Below are positions 43,190 through 51,550 of a stretch of DNA of 64,000 nt, piece after piece (positions within the stretch are counted from its first letter, which is position 1; each line of letters starts with the position of its first letter). The stretch covers positions 124,001 to 188,000 of the forward strand of contig NZ_VJZT01000001.1 in the NCBI RefSeq assembly GCF_007097245.1, in the 5' to 3' direction. The translations under genes and the position numbers were made by a program. The notes beneath the pieces were generated by a model. That model saw only the letters and a program-made list of their open reading frames with translations. It did no database searches and was not told the DNA's origin. The stretch comes from Flavobacterium restrictum. GTDB lineage: Bacteria > Bacteroidota > Bacteroidia > Flavobacteriales > Flavobacteriaceae.

Positions 43190-44025
43190 TACTTTCTCTT
43201 AAACTGGATGGGATTTTCGCCTACTACTTTTTTGAAAATTCTATTAAAGTACGAAAGACTTTCAAAGCCACATTCGTAACAGGTTTCGGTAACGTTTTTA
43301 TCACTTTTCAAAAGTATTTTGGCTTGTTCGATTCGGTATTGATTCAAGAATTCAGTAAATGTCAAGCGTGTCATTTTTTTGAAATACCTACAAAATGCTG
43401 CTTTGGATAAATGCGTCAGTGTTGCTATTTCATCGACTAGAATGGCTCTTTGGTAATTGTTTTCAATAAATTGGTATACCACTTTTAGTCGCAATTGTTC
43501 TTTATTATTGTATAAATTTTCGATTGGTGTATCATGCAAAAGTGTTCTTTCATTGGATGTAGCTAGCATTTGGAACAAAGACAAAACGGCAATAAATTGT
43601 TCAAAATGGGGCAATAAATGAATTTTCTGGAGTTTTTTGCCTACTTTATCTTTTATGATACCGTTAAAACAAATGACCCTTTTTGACTGCTCAAAAAGTT
43701 GATGAATTGCGGCTAATTCTGGAGTGGTGACAAAATCGTTTTTGAAAAAATCTTCTTTAATTTGTAAAACTACCTTTTCGTACTCGGTTTTTATTCCATA
43801 ATCAAAATTCAAATGTGGAATATTCGAACCTATAAAAACCAAATCGCTTCCTTCAAAATTGCCAACATGATTTCCCACACGGCGCGTACCCTTTGGTGCC
43901 ACTATAAAAGTCAATTCAAATTCAGGATGAAAATGCCAATAATAAAAATGATTTAATTTTGGATTTACCAATATTCGAAAGGAACTTCCAGCCAATCTTT
44001 TGATGTCTTCAAATACTATTTTCAT
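43189..44025 (-). CDS. AraC-family transcriptional regulator
   Basis: A 278-aa regulator. The N-terminal cupin-like ligand domain (about 15-95) has HPEFELTFIVAPKGTRRVGNH. The C-terminal double HTH (about 180-278) has FIENNYQRAILVDEIATLTH followed by LSKAAFCRYFKKMTR, and the second helix pair CYECGFESLSYFNRIFKKVVGENP with the GFESLSYFNRIFK signature. It is divergent from the phytanoyl-CoA dioxygenase gene across 154 bp, the usual place of a regulator of that gene. The ligand is unknown. Confidence 0.92.
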   Translation of the reverse strand: MKIVFEDIKRLAGSSFRILVNPKLNHFYYWHFHPEFELTFIVAPKGTRRVGNHVGNFEGSDLVFIGSNIPHLNFDYGIKTEYEKVVLQIKEDFFKNDFVTTPELAAIHQLFEQSKRVICFNGIIKDKVGKKLQKIHLLPHFEQFIAVLSLFQMLATSNERTLLHDTPIENLYNNKEQLRLKVVYQFIENNYQRAILVDEIATLTHLSKAAFCRYFKKMTRLTFTEFLNQYRIEQAKILLKSDKNVTETCYECGFESLSYFNRIFKKVVGENPIQFKRK

Positions 44026-44142
44026 TTCGTAACTATTTATAATTGTTCAAAAAAATCATTATAGGTCTTTAAAAGTACTAAAAATAGCAATATTGTACAA
44101 ATAGTAGCGATTTTTGTGAAAGTGTTCAACGTGCTAGTTTTT

Positions 44143-44150
44143 TAATTTTG
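44143..44150 (+). promoter_or_regulatory. -7 element of the PhyH-family gene
   Basis: TAATTTTG is an exact TAnnTTTG match 30 bp before the ATG; a TTTG at 44113-44116 is 26 bp upstream, longer than the usual spacing, which would fit an activated promoter. Confidence 0.45.
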
Positions 44151-44179
44151 GACTATTAGTAATTCTCAATAACCCAAAA

Positions 44180-45163
44180 ATGGAAACGAATAACAAAACA
44201 ATGATGCCAACAATGGCAACCAATAATGCCCACAAGGATATTCCTGGAAATCCATCGACTGCAAAGTCCAGCAGCACGCAATTGAATGATCGATCTAACG
44301 GCAAACCACTGCGATTACTTACCGAATCCGATTGGAAATTTTGGATCGAAAACGGGTACATTATCATAAAAAATGCTGTTCCCAAAGAAAATGCACAAAA
44401 ATTAGCCCGTTTTTTATGGGAATTTGAAGAGAAAGATCCCAACAATCCCGAAACGTGGTATGCGCCACCAAGAGCCGAAATGCAAATGAAAGAACTCAAT
44501 AACAGTGGCATGGTCGAGTTGTACAACCATCAATACCAATGGGATAACCGCCAAGTGCAAAAAGTGTATGACGCCTTTGTAGACATTTGGGGAACCGAAA
44601 AATTGTGGGTTACCATTGATCGAGCCAATCTTAATTTGCCCGTACGACCAGGTTATGATTTCAAAGGATTTATTCACTGGGATTATGATCCAGAGACAAA
44701 GCCTCAAAATGTGCAAGGTGTGTTGGCATTGGCAGATCAAATGGATGAGAATATGGGCGGTTTTCAATGTATTCCTGATTTGTATCGCAATTATGACACT
44801 TGGAAACTCGCCCAGCCCGAAGATCGGAATCATTTTCAACCGGATGTTACCGGAATGGAAGATCAATTGGTAAAAGTAAAAATGGAAGCTGGCGATTTAT
44901 TGATTTTTAATAGTACGCAACCCCACGGAATTCGCCCTAATAGAACCAAAGATAAAGTCCGAATGGCGCAATACATCGCCATGATGCCAGCCGAGGAGAA
45001 AAACGAAGAATTACGCGAATGGCGAATCAATTCATGGAAAAACAGGATTGCACCCCAAGGATATGCTTTTCCGGGAGACCCGCGTAACTGGGAGCAAACC
45101 AAGCAGGAAACGGCTGTGTTAAGTGACCTTGGCAAAAAATTGCTAGGAGTAGAGAAGTGGTAA
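44180..45163 (+). CDS. Phytanoyl-CoA dioxygenase (PhyH)-family protein
   Basis: A 327-aa Fe(II)/2-oxoglutarate oxygenase of the PhyH family. The facial triad is visible: His166-x-Asp168 in IHWDYD, and His249 in TQPHGIRPNR; the Arg shortly after (in TKDKVRMAQYI) is the expected 2-oxoglutarate contact. Family substrates range from phytanoyl-CoA to small hydroxylated amino acids and mitomycin-like compounds; the true substrate here cannot be told. It is controlled most likely by the divergent AraC-type gene. The N-terminal 35 residues are low-complexity and Thr/Asn-rich. Confidence 0.88.
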   Translation: METNNKTMMPTMATNNAHKDIPGNPSTAKSSSTQLNDRSNGKPLRLLTESDWKFWIENGYIIIKNAVPKENAQKLARFLWEFEEKDPNNPETWYAPPRAEMQMKELNNSGMVELYNHQYQWDNRQVQKVYDAFVDIWGTEKLWVTIDRANLNLPVRPGYDFKGFIHWDYDPETKPQNVQGVLALADQMDENMGGFQCIPDLYRNYDTWKLAQPEDRNHFQPDVTGMEDQLVKVKMEAGDLLIFNSTQPHGIRPNRTKDKVRMAQYIAMMPAEEKNEELREWRINSWKNRIAPQGYAFPGDPRNWEQTKQETAVLSDLGKKLLGVEKW

Positions 45164-45230
45164 TACCAATTAGTTTGCTACATTTTTGGTACATCTAGTT
45201 GTTAAACAAAAGCTCTGGAGAGGCTATAGT

Positions 45231-45252
45231 CAAGAAGCTGTATTGCTTCTTG
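45231..45252 (-). terminator. Weak terminator hairpin of the YHYH-SCO-LytTR operon
   Basis: CAAGAAGC (45231-45238) and GCTTCTTG (45245-45252) form an 8-bp stem, with GAGAG/CTCTC outer pairing. There is no clear T tail on the minus strand, so it is only a candidate. Confidence 0.4.
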
Positions 45253-45266
45253 GCTGCTCTCGGAAT

Positions 45267-46022
45267 TTAATTATCCAACCATTTTTTGAAATCATTAACC
45301 CGTTCTCGGCTTACAATTCTGGAATCAGTATTTAAAAATTTAGTTGCAATAGAAAGCCGACTATTAAAATAAGTACTTACTTTTTCGATGGATTGAATGT
45401 TTAGAATTATTTTTCTATTGATTCGGAAGAAATTTTTGGGTTGCAACATTGTTTCCAGTTGGTCTAAAGTATAATCAATCAGATGGTGATTTCCTTTATT
45501 GGTTACCAAAAATGACAAGCTTTCTTTGGTTTCAAAATGATGAATTTCTTCGATTTTTATTGTGTCAATGGTTTGACCTGATTTGACTAAAAAGCGTGTT
45601 TTATATTCTTTATTCAGTTGTTGATACGCTGTTGCAATACTCGAAATCAGGTCTTTATTTCCTGATTGTTGTTGCTTTTTGAACTTTTCTACAGCAAATT
45701 GTAAATCCTGTAATGCAATTGGTTTCAATAAATAATCGATGCTGTTTTGTTTGAAAGCCTGAATCGCATAATTATCGAAAGCGGTAGTAAAAACAACAGG
45801 AATCTCAAGTGCTATTTGGTTGAAAATCTCAAAACTGTTGCCGTCCGCCAAATGAATGTCCATAAAGATTAAATCGGCAGTTAATCCTTCCTTGAAGGCG
45901 GTTACAGAAGTTTTAATGGTGTCAAAATACTTGATTACAGTTATTGATGGGTCTATTTTCTGCAAAAGAACGGTTAAATGTTCTGCCGATAATTTTTCGT
46001 CTTCTATTATTACAACTTTCAT
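45267..46022 (-). CDS. LytTR-family response regulator
   Basis: A 251-aa regulator. Receiver domain: acidic pair in VIIEDEKLSAEHL, phosphoacceptor Asp in LIFMDIHLADG (about residue 55) and Lys in YLLKPI. The C-terminal LytTR DNA-binding domain (about 150-250) has TIKIEEIHHFETKESLSFL, NFFRINRKIILNIQSIEKV and the terminal LSRERVNDFKKWL-like VSRERVNDFKKW. It overlaps the kinase gene by 4 bp (stop/start), so the two are translationally coupled. It is the last gene of the five-gene minus-strand operon. Confidence 0.93.
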   Translation of the reverse strand: MKVVIIEDEKLSAEHLTVLLQKIDPSITVIKYFDTIKTSVTAFKEGLTADLIFMDIHLADGNSFEIFNQIALEIPVVFTTAFDNYAIQAFKQNSIDYLLKPIALQDLQFAVEKFKKQQQSGNKDLISSIATAYQQLNKEYKTRFLVKSGQTIDTIKIEEIHHFETKESLSFLVTNKGNHHLIDYTLDQLETMLQPKNFFRINRKIILNIQSIEKVSTYFNSRLSIATKFLNTDSRIVSRERVNDFKKWLDN

Positions 46023-47029
46023 TTTCTTTCGATTAAAGGCAAAATTACTTTAAAAGTTGCTCCATTGTTAGTAACGACAACTTTTTCATCGGTAAAAAAG
46101 GAATACCGTTGTTCAATATTTTTCAAACCTGTTTTGGTGCTGTCGGCAACGTTGTTTCTAGGCAAAATAGGGTTTTCGATGATTAATGAATTGTTCTGGG
46201 TATAAATCAAAACTTGCAACGGATTGGCTTGCGAGGTTTCATTGTGCTGAATGGTATTTTCGACCAACATTTGCAAACACATTGGTAATAAAAAATCATT
46301 TTTCTTGCTTTCTTCCACATTAATTTCGAACAAAATACTGTCTTCAAATCGGATTTTTTGCAAATAAATATAATGATTTATAAAATCCAATTCGTCTTGC
46401 AAAGGAACTAATTCTGCATTTTTAGAATCCAAAACATAGCGATAAACTTTGGCTAATTCATTGATAAAATGGGCAGCTTTGTCTTGATTTTTATACACTA
46501 ACGAAGTCAAAACGCTCAAATTATTGAATAAAAAATGAGGATTCAATTGGTTTTTTAGGTTTTCTAATTGCGCATTGGCACTTTCGGTTTTGTATTTTTC
46601 GACTTCGAGTAAACTGTTTTTCAGGGAATTGAAAAATTCATTTCCAATTTTAAACGCTAAAATACCAAAGGTAAAAAAAATGGCTGGCGGAAAAATCTCC
46701 ACCATTTTCCGATTGATGATTCGACCATCGCCAAATCGCAATTGATGCAACAAATACATCAAAAAAAACAAACTAATAGAAGTGAAAATTGCGGAAAGAA
46801 AAGCCTGAATAAGCAACCTTTTTCTAGCGTTTTCAATCCAAGGACATCTAGTATTCAGAGCGTTGTCGATAGCATCATTTCCTAGCCAAATGATTAAAAT
46901 AATGGCAATCATAAACGGTAAATCCCACTGCAAAAAATGGTCTAACCTAAAAAACAGTAATTTAAAAAAGAATGCAATTGCAATCGCAACTCCTAATTTA
47001 TATAGTATTTTGAATTTTGAATGCTTCAT
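46019..47029 (-). CDS. LytS/YehU-type sensor histidine kinase
   Basis: A 336-aa kinase with four N-terminal membrane helices (first 130 residues) and no distinct periplasmic sensor. The His_kinase (PF06580) domain has LNPHFLFNNLSVL with the phosphorylated His, the N box LPMCLQMLVENTIQHN, and TGLKNIEQRYSFF as the G box. Kinases of this family in Bacteroidota usually pair with LytTR regulators, as here. The signal is unknown; possible sensing through the membrane or a partner lipoprotein. It lies 67 bp after the SCO gene. Confidence 0.93.
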   Translation of the reverse strand: MKHSKFKILYKLGVAIAIAFFFKLLFFRLDHFLQWDLPFMIAIILIIWLGNDAIDNALNTRCPWIENARKRLLIQAFLSAIFTSISLFFLMYLLHQLRFGDGRIINRKMVEIFPPAIFFTFGILAFKIGNEFFNSLKNSLLEVEKYKTESANAQLENLKNQLNPHFLFNNLSVLTSLVYKNQDKAAHFINELAKVYRYVLDSKNAELVPLQDELDFINHYIYLQKIRFEDSILFEINVEESKKNDFLLPMCLQMLVENTIQHNETSQANPLQVLIYTQNNSLIIENPILPRNNVADSTKTGLKNIEQRYSFFTDEKVVVTNNGATFKVILPLIERK

Positions 47030-47096
47030 TGTTTCTTAAAACTGCAATTTATAAATAAAATAGAAATAAATAGAACTGGTAAATAAAACTCTTTTT

Positions 47097-47747
47097 CTAA
47101 TTGTTTTCTTTTTCCAATGTTTTAATATCGTCCAGCATTTGTTGCATTTCCAACTCCAAAGTTCCGTTGTAAATACCTCTTATTCTTTTGGTTTTATCAA
47201 CCAAAATAAAATGTTCCGTATGCAGGAATTCGTTGCTGTCTTTGCTAAAGCCAATATCTTCCTCTGCAAAATAGGATTTGCGAGCCAGACTGTAAATGTC
47301 ATTTTTAGAACCGGTCAGAAAATGCCAATTTGGGTTGGTAATTTTATTTTTGGCTTTATATTTCTTCAAAACACTAGGTGTGTCAATCCAAGGCGTAACG
47401 GAATAGGACAACAAAACAATATCGGAATGGTTTTTTAGGCTGTCGTTTACAATTTTTAAGTTCGTTGTCATTTTTGGACAAATGCTGCCGCAAGTCGTGA
47501 AAATAAAATTGGCAATATGAATTTTTCCTTCTATTTTTTTTTGAGAAATCAAAGTACTGTCTTGATCCAAAAAAGAAAAATCGGCAATGGTGTGTTTTAT
47601 TTTAGATTCCATTTCGGATGTATTGGTCAGGAATATTGGCGTAAAATCGGGTTCGTTATAGTATGGCAAATCAATTGTATCCGCTTTTTTATTTAAACAA
47701 CTCACCAACAACAAACTACTTAACAACAAAAATACTATCCGATACAT
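47097..47747 (-). CDS. SCO1/SenC-family lipoprotein
   Basis: A 216-aa thioredoxin-fold protein started at MYRIV; the signal ends LLLVSC (Cys17), so it is a periplasmic-facing lipoprotein. The copper site CxxxC is Cys86 and Cys90 in TTCGSICPKM, and the third ligand is the His in EHFILVDKTK. SCO proteins deliver copper to the CuA site of cytochrome oxidase or act as thiol redox agents. Its gene overlaps the upstream YwqK gene by 32 bp, which indicates tight co-expression. Confidence 0.93.
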   Translation of the reverse strand: MYRIVFLLLSSLLLVSCLNKKADTIDLPYYNEPDFTPIFLTNTSEMESKIKHTIADFSFLDQDSTLISQKKIEGKIHIANFIFTTCGSICPKMTTNLKIVNDSLKNHSDIVLLSYSVTPWIDTPSVLKKYKAKNKITNPNWHFLTGSKNDIYSLARKSYFAEEDIGFSKDSNEFLHTEHFILVDKTKRIRGIYNGTLELEMQQMLDDIKTLEKENN

Positions 47748-48285
47748 TTTTACAATTTTTAGTTCCCAATAAACCATATCTTTTTCCTTTTATAATTACA
47801 TAGTTGGCTCTAATTTTGCCATTATCATACCATAATTTCTGGCTTCCTTCTTCCTGACCGTCTTTAAAATGAGCCAAATGAGTTAATTTCCCATCGAAAG
47901 TCCATTCGCTTAATTCGCCTTCGTAGGCATCATTTTTGGCAACAAATTCAAAGCGTTTGTTTCCGTTTTCCCAATAGGCAATTTGTTTTCCGTTCTTTTT
48001 TCCATTGAAATAGACACGTGATTCCATCAGTTGTTTGTTGGGATACCATTTTTTGCAAATGCCACACAATTGTCCGTTGATAAAACCTTCTGAAGAAATA
48101 GTGTCTCGATTGGGATACAATTCAAATAGAAAACCAGAGTATTTTTCTTTGTTAAAATAGACAACATCATTCAAAACCGTAATTTCTTTGGATGATTTTA
48201 GGCTATAGGTTTTAGGTACTTTTGGCTCTTTCTTGGAACAAGAACAAACCAAAAGTGCTAAAACATAAATTTTAAAAAATTTCAT
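47716..48285 (-). CDS. YwqK/MORN_2-repeat lipoprotein
   Basis: A 189-aa lipoprotein (MKFFKIYVLALLVCSC; Cys near 14 or 16). From residue about 45 it has five repeats of the G-x-x-x-W/Y-Y-x-NG type, for example CKKWYPNKQLMESRVYFNGK, KNGKQIAYWENGNKRFEF and GSQKLWYDNGKIRANYV. This family is commonly named a toxin-antitoxin antitoxin but here is exported and has no toxin neighbour. The stop of the upstream YHYH gene is directly adjacent (1 bp). A role in the copper or surface function of the operon is possible but not shown. Confidence 0.82.
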   Translation of the reverse strand: MKFFKIYVLALLVCSCSKKEPKVPKTYSLKSSKEITVLNDVVYFNKEKYSGFLFELYPNRDTISSEGFINGQLCGICKKWYPNKQLMESRVYFNGKKNGKQIAYWENGNKRFEFVAKNDAYEGELSEWTFDGKLTHLAHFKDGQEEGSQKLWYDNGKIRANYVIIKGKRYGLLGTKNCKNVSDSIFVVK

Positions 48286-49053
48286 TTATTGTGAAATGGT
48301 TCCAGGTGTTCCGTAAAATCCGTTTCCGTTTAAATAGGGTGCTTCATTGGTAAAATGATAATGATAAATCCCATTTGGATAATCAACCGTGGCGTGGGTG
48401 TGACCGTGATATACGTCTAAAGTGGCATTGGTAACCACCGTTCCGTTCTCTTCTTGTGGACCATAAACTGGAAAACCATCCAATAAAAAACCCATCAAAC
48501 CTGATTTGGTGGACTTTACAGTGGTCAAATACAATGGCTCGACGTGGTAATGATAGACTCCTTGTTGTTGCGGATGCCCGTAATATTTGTCAAAAGAGGC
48601 AATTTCTCCAGCCAAAACTTGGTTGTTAGGTCCCGCATATTGATTGAAAAATGCCACTCCGTTTATGGCAATACCAATGGCACCCAAAGGCGTTGCAGCG
48701 TGTGTTGATGCCACTACAGGATTCAAAGGAATTTTGATTGTGGTGGTTTGTTCTATAATAGAATTTGGATTTTTGACAAAAGTATTTCCGTCAAAAGTGG
48801 TTCCAGAATAGGATTCGTACAACGCATTTGTGGTTGGATAATAAGCGCTTTTATGATCTGGTAAATCCTTTGTTTTAATGTAAATATAGGTTCTGTCACT
48901 GGTAATACTGGTCGCTCCGTATATTTTTTTATAGACTGCAGGCACTTCTACAGTTGCAGTTGTTGTATCTGTGCTGTCATTATTGCTACAACTTATGATA
49001 CTACCAAAAGCAATCCCGATAACCGCTAAAGCACTGATTTTTAAATTTTTCAT
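48286..49053 (-). CDS. YHYH-domain lipoprotein
   Basis: A 255-aa lipoprotein: the signal ends SIISC (Cys about 22), followed by a Thr-rich linker. It has the YHYH motif twice: HPQQQGVYHYHVEPLYL in the centre and YPNGIYHYHFTNEAPYLNG near the C-terminus, with a further GFLLDGFPVYGP segment. Such proteins (PF14240) are secreted and of unknown function; the His-rich motifs suggest metal binding. It is the first gene of the operon, with a full promoter upstream. Confidence 0.9.
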   Translation of the reverse strand: MKNLKISALAVIGIAFGSIISCSNNDSTDTTTATVEVPAVYKKIYGATSITSDRTYIYIKTKDLPDHKSAYYPTTNALYESYSGTTFDGNTFVKNPNSIIEQTTTIKIPLNPVVASTHAATPLGAIGIAINGVAFFNQYAGPNNQVLAGEIASFDKYYGHPQQQGVYHYHVEPLYLTTVKSTKSGLMGFLLDGFPVYGPQEENGTVVTNATLDVYHGHTHATVDYPNGIYHYHFTNEAPYLNGNGFYGTPGTISQ

Positions 49054-49075
49054 ACTTGTCTTTTTAAGATTTCTT

Positions 49076-49105
49076 CAAAAGTATTGTTTTTATTTGCTTT
49101 TCAAA
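49076..49105 (-). promoter_or_regulatory. Promoter of the YHYH operon
   Basis: On the minus strand, TTTG (49102-49105) is separated by 18 bp from TACTTTTG (49076-49083), both exact consensus elements, 22 bp before the YHYH ATG. Confidence 0.75.
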
Positions 49106-49235
49106 AGTTACTTTATGTTGAGTTGTAGAAAAATCGTGTTGAGTTGTAAAAGCTTTTTCTCAAGGCATAAGCTATGCGTATCATTATCTTTTAATTACTG
49201 GTTTTTTAAATTCAATTGATAAATACAAAAGTTAA

Positions 49236-49621
49236 GAAACTAATAAAGAATTAAATACTTTCCCAGAATTAATAGCAATAGCAAATACGGATTGGTTCCA
49301 TGATGATCCACACACTTTGATGATGTTGAATTGACATTGGTAAAAGCACATTTTGGAGTTGCCTAAAATTTGGCTCTTTGGGTAACTGATGCCTTGTTAG
49401 GGCAACGTATTTCGGTATTTATCCCGCAATATTTAGCAATAATAGTGCATAAAAATGCTATTTTAGCAACGACGCATCAAGCCTACGAACGCATCGGGAA
49501 TCAAGAATATGGTTTTGGGACTTTTATAGCGGGACCATCAAAAACTTCCGATATTGAGCAATCCTTGGTACTTGGTGCTCATAGTGCAAGAGGATTGATG
49601 GTATTTATTATGGAGGAGTAG
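49236..49621 (+). pseudogene. LUD-domain (LutC/YkgG-like) protein fragment
   Basis: The last 83 codons encode a clear C-terminal half of an LUD-domain protein (LWVTDALLGQR, QYLAIIVHKNAI, GPSKTSDIEQSLVLGAHSARG). Upstream the same protein continues as DDVELTLVKAHFGVA, then a TAA at 49364-49366 where relatives have a Glu codon (GVAENGA-like). Still further upstream, NTFPELIAIANTDWFHDDPHTL continues in another frame, needing a one-base shift near 49318. The N-terminal part is missing. It is therefore a decayed gene with at least one nonsense change, one frameshift and a 5' deletion. LUD proteins take part in lactate utilisation. Confidence 0.8.
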
Positions 49622-49642
49622 CTTTTTTTTGGCCTTTAAAAT

Positions 49643-51046
49643 TTATATTTTTTTCAAATTTCCTACCATTTCCTCGGGTTTTACCCACGCATCAAAATCC
49701 TCGGCTGTCACGTATCCCAAACGGACTGCTTCTTGCTTTAATGTAGTTCCGTCTTTGTGAGCGGTTTGTGCAATTTCTGCGGATTTGTAATAGCCAATTT
49801 TAGTATTCAATGCCGTAACCAACATCAAGGAATTGTTGACCAACTCCTCGATGCGCTTGTAATTTGGCTCAATACCGCTGGCGCAATGTACCGCAAACGA
49901 CACGCAAACATCCCCTAATAACCGTGCAGATTGCAAGAAATTAGCTGCCATAACGGGTTTGAAAACATTTAATTCATAGTGTCCCTGCATGCCACTAACG
50001 GTTATAGCGACATCATTACCCATTACTTGAGCACAAACCATTGTTACGGCTTCGCATTGTGTAGGATTCACTTTTCCAGGCATAATAGAAGAGCCTGGTT
50101 CGTTCTCGGGAATATGGATTTCTCCAATGCCTGAACGTGGACCAGAGGCTAACATACGGATATCATTTGCAATTTTATGTAACGAAACCGCTATTTGTTT
50201 CAATGCACCGTGACTTTCAACAATGGCATCATGTGCCGCCAAAGCTTCGAATTTATTGGGCGCAGTACGAAAGGGATGTCCTGTGAAATGGGCAATATAT
50301 TCAGCTACTTTTACATCATAACCTGTTGGCGTATTCAATCCAGTTCCCACTGCTGTTCCTCCAAGAGCGACTTCGGATAGGTGGGGCAATGTATTTCGTA
50401 AGGCTTTTAAACCGTAATTTAATTGCGCCACATATCCTGAAATTTCTTGACCCAAAGTAAGTGGTGTTGCATCCATCAAGTGAGTACGACCAATTTTTAT
50501 GACAGCATGAAAAGCTACTGCTTTTTCATGTAGTGTGTCTCTTAATTTTTCGATACCCGGAATGGTTGTTTCTACTACTGCCTTGTAAGCTGCGATGTGC
50601 ATGGCAGTAGGAAAAGTATCATTTGAGGATTGTGATTTATTGACATCGTCATTGGCTTTGATAAATGGTTCTCCTTCGCCAATAGCAAAACCCTTTAAAA
50701 CCTGTGCCCGATTAGCAATAACCTCGTTTACATTCATATTGCTTTGTGTTCCTGAACCTGTTTGCCAAATGACTAATGGAAATTGATTAGTCCATTTTCC
50801 CGCTAAAATTTCATCACAAACTGCAGCAATGGCATCTCGTTTTTCAATTGGTAAAACTCCCAAATCACAATTAGCATAGGCAGCCGCTTTTTTTAAATAA
50901 GCAAAACCTTCAATGATTTCAAGTGGCATCGACGCAGCTGAACCAATTTTGAAATTGTTTTTGGAACGCTCCGTTTGTGCTCCCCAATACTTATCGGCAG
51001 GAACGGGAACGGCTCCCATAGTGTCTTTTTCTATCCTGAATTTCAT
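49643..51046 (-). CDS. fumC: Class II fumarate hydratase
   Basis: An iron-independent fumarase of 467 aa that interconverts fumarate and malate in the TCA cycle. Visible motifs: [18 protein letters not shown] (substrate binding), the [17 protein letters not shown] region with catalytic His/Ser nearby, [19 protein letters not shown], and the family signature [16 protein letters not shown], whose Ser is catalytic and whose loop is mobile. Homotetrameric in relatives. It is a single gene convergent with the LUD pseudogene. Argininosuccinate lyase and aspartase share the signature, but length and [10 protein letters not shown] favour FumC. Confidence 0.96.
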   Translation of the reverse strand: MKFRIEKDTMGAVPVPADKYWGAQTERSKNNFKIGSAASMPLEIIEGFAYLKKAAAYANCDLGVLPIEKRDAIAAVCDEILAGKWTNQFPLVIWQTGSGTQSNMNVNEVIANRAQVLKGFAIGEGEPFIKANDDVNKSQSSNDTFPTAMHIAAYKAVVETTIPGIEKLRDTLHEKAVAFHAVIKIGRTHLMDATPLTLGQEISGYVAQLNYGLKALRNTLPHLSEVALGGTAVGTGLNTPTGYDVKVAEYIAHFTGHPFRTAPNKFEALAAHDAIVESHGALKQIAVSLHKIANDIRMLASGPRSGIGEIHIPENEPGSSIMPGKVNPTQCEAVTMVCAQVMGNDVAITVSGMQGHYELNVFKPVMAANFLQSARLLGDVCVSFAVHCASGIEPNYKRIEELVNNSLMLVTALNTKIGYYKSAEIAQTAHKDGTTLKQEAVRLGYVTAEDFDAWVKPEEMVGNLKKI

Positions 51047-51080
51047 AGTGTGATTTTTAATAAAAATGGAAATACTAGCT

Positions 51081-51088
51081 CAAATTTA
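51081..51088 (-). promoter_or_regulatory. fumC -7 promoter element
   Basis: TAAATTTG on the minus strand is an exact TAnnTTTG match 34 bp before the fumC ATG; CTTTA about 16 bp upstream is the best -33 candidate. Confidence 0.5.
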
Positions 51089-51322
51089 ATGATTACAACT
51101 GTGGTAAAGGTGTATTTATGGAAAAGAAAAAGGGGAATTGCTTTTGATATTGAAGAAAGGAATAGCTTACAATGGAGTTGCTATTTTTTTATTTCCCAAA
51201 AAAAAATGATTTATCTCATAAAAGTAGCTCTTATTTTGAAATAACTTTGTATTTTATAAAAATTAGATTCTTCGCCTAAAACAGTGGAATTTTAAGAAGG
51301 CATTTGTTTCAGGTATTAAAAG

Positions 51323-51387
51323 AATCTGCTAAATCTGCTAAATCTGCTAAATCTGCGTGAAAAATGGCACGCAGATTTAGCAGATTT
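51323..51387. repeat. Tandem ATCTGCTAA units forming a hairpin
   Basis: Four tandem 9-bp units of ATCTGCTAA type end in ATCTGCGTG (51323-51359) and are followed after 8 bp by the inverse CACGCAGATTTAGCAGATTT (51368-51387). The rest of the 504-bp spacer 51047-51550 holds only the fumC promoter; no small gene was recognised. Confidence 0.85.
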
Positions 51388-51550
51388 ATCAAATGAGTTG
51401 GTTATCGAAATTTGATTTTCCACTAATTATGGCGAAGAGCCAAAAATTATCGAAAAATAGGTTTTCATTTTATAAAAATCAAAAGTTGAATTTAGAGTTC
51501 GGTTTTAAAAGATTTTCGTAATATTACTACTTCAATCATTAGCTCATAAG

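Noticed and set aside
45160..45180. TAATACCAATTAG after the PhyH gene as a third MITE end
   Set aside because: Only the first eight bases match the element end; no inverted partner is found.
51323..51387. Possible CRISPR array
   Set aside because: Repeat units are only 9 bp, contiguous without spacers, and no cas genes occur.
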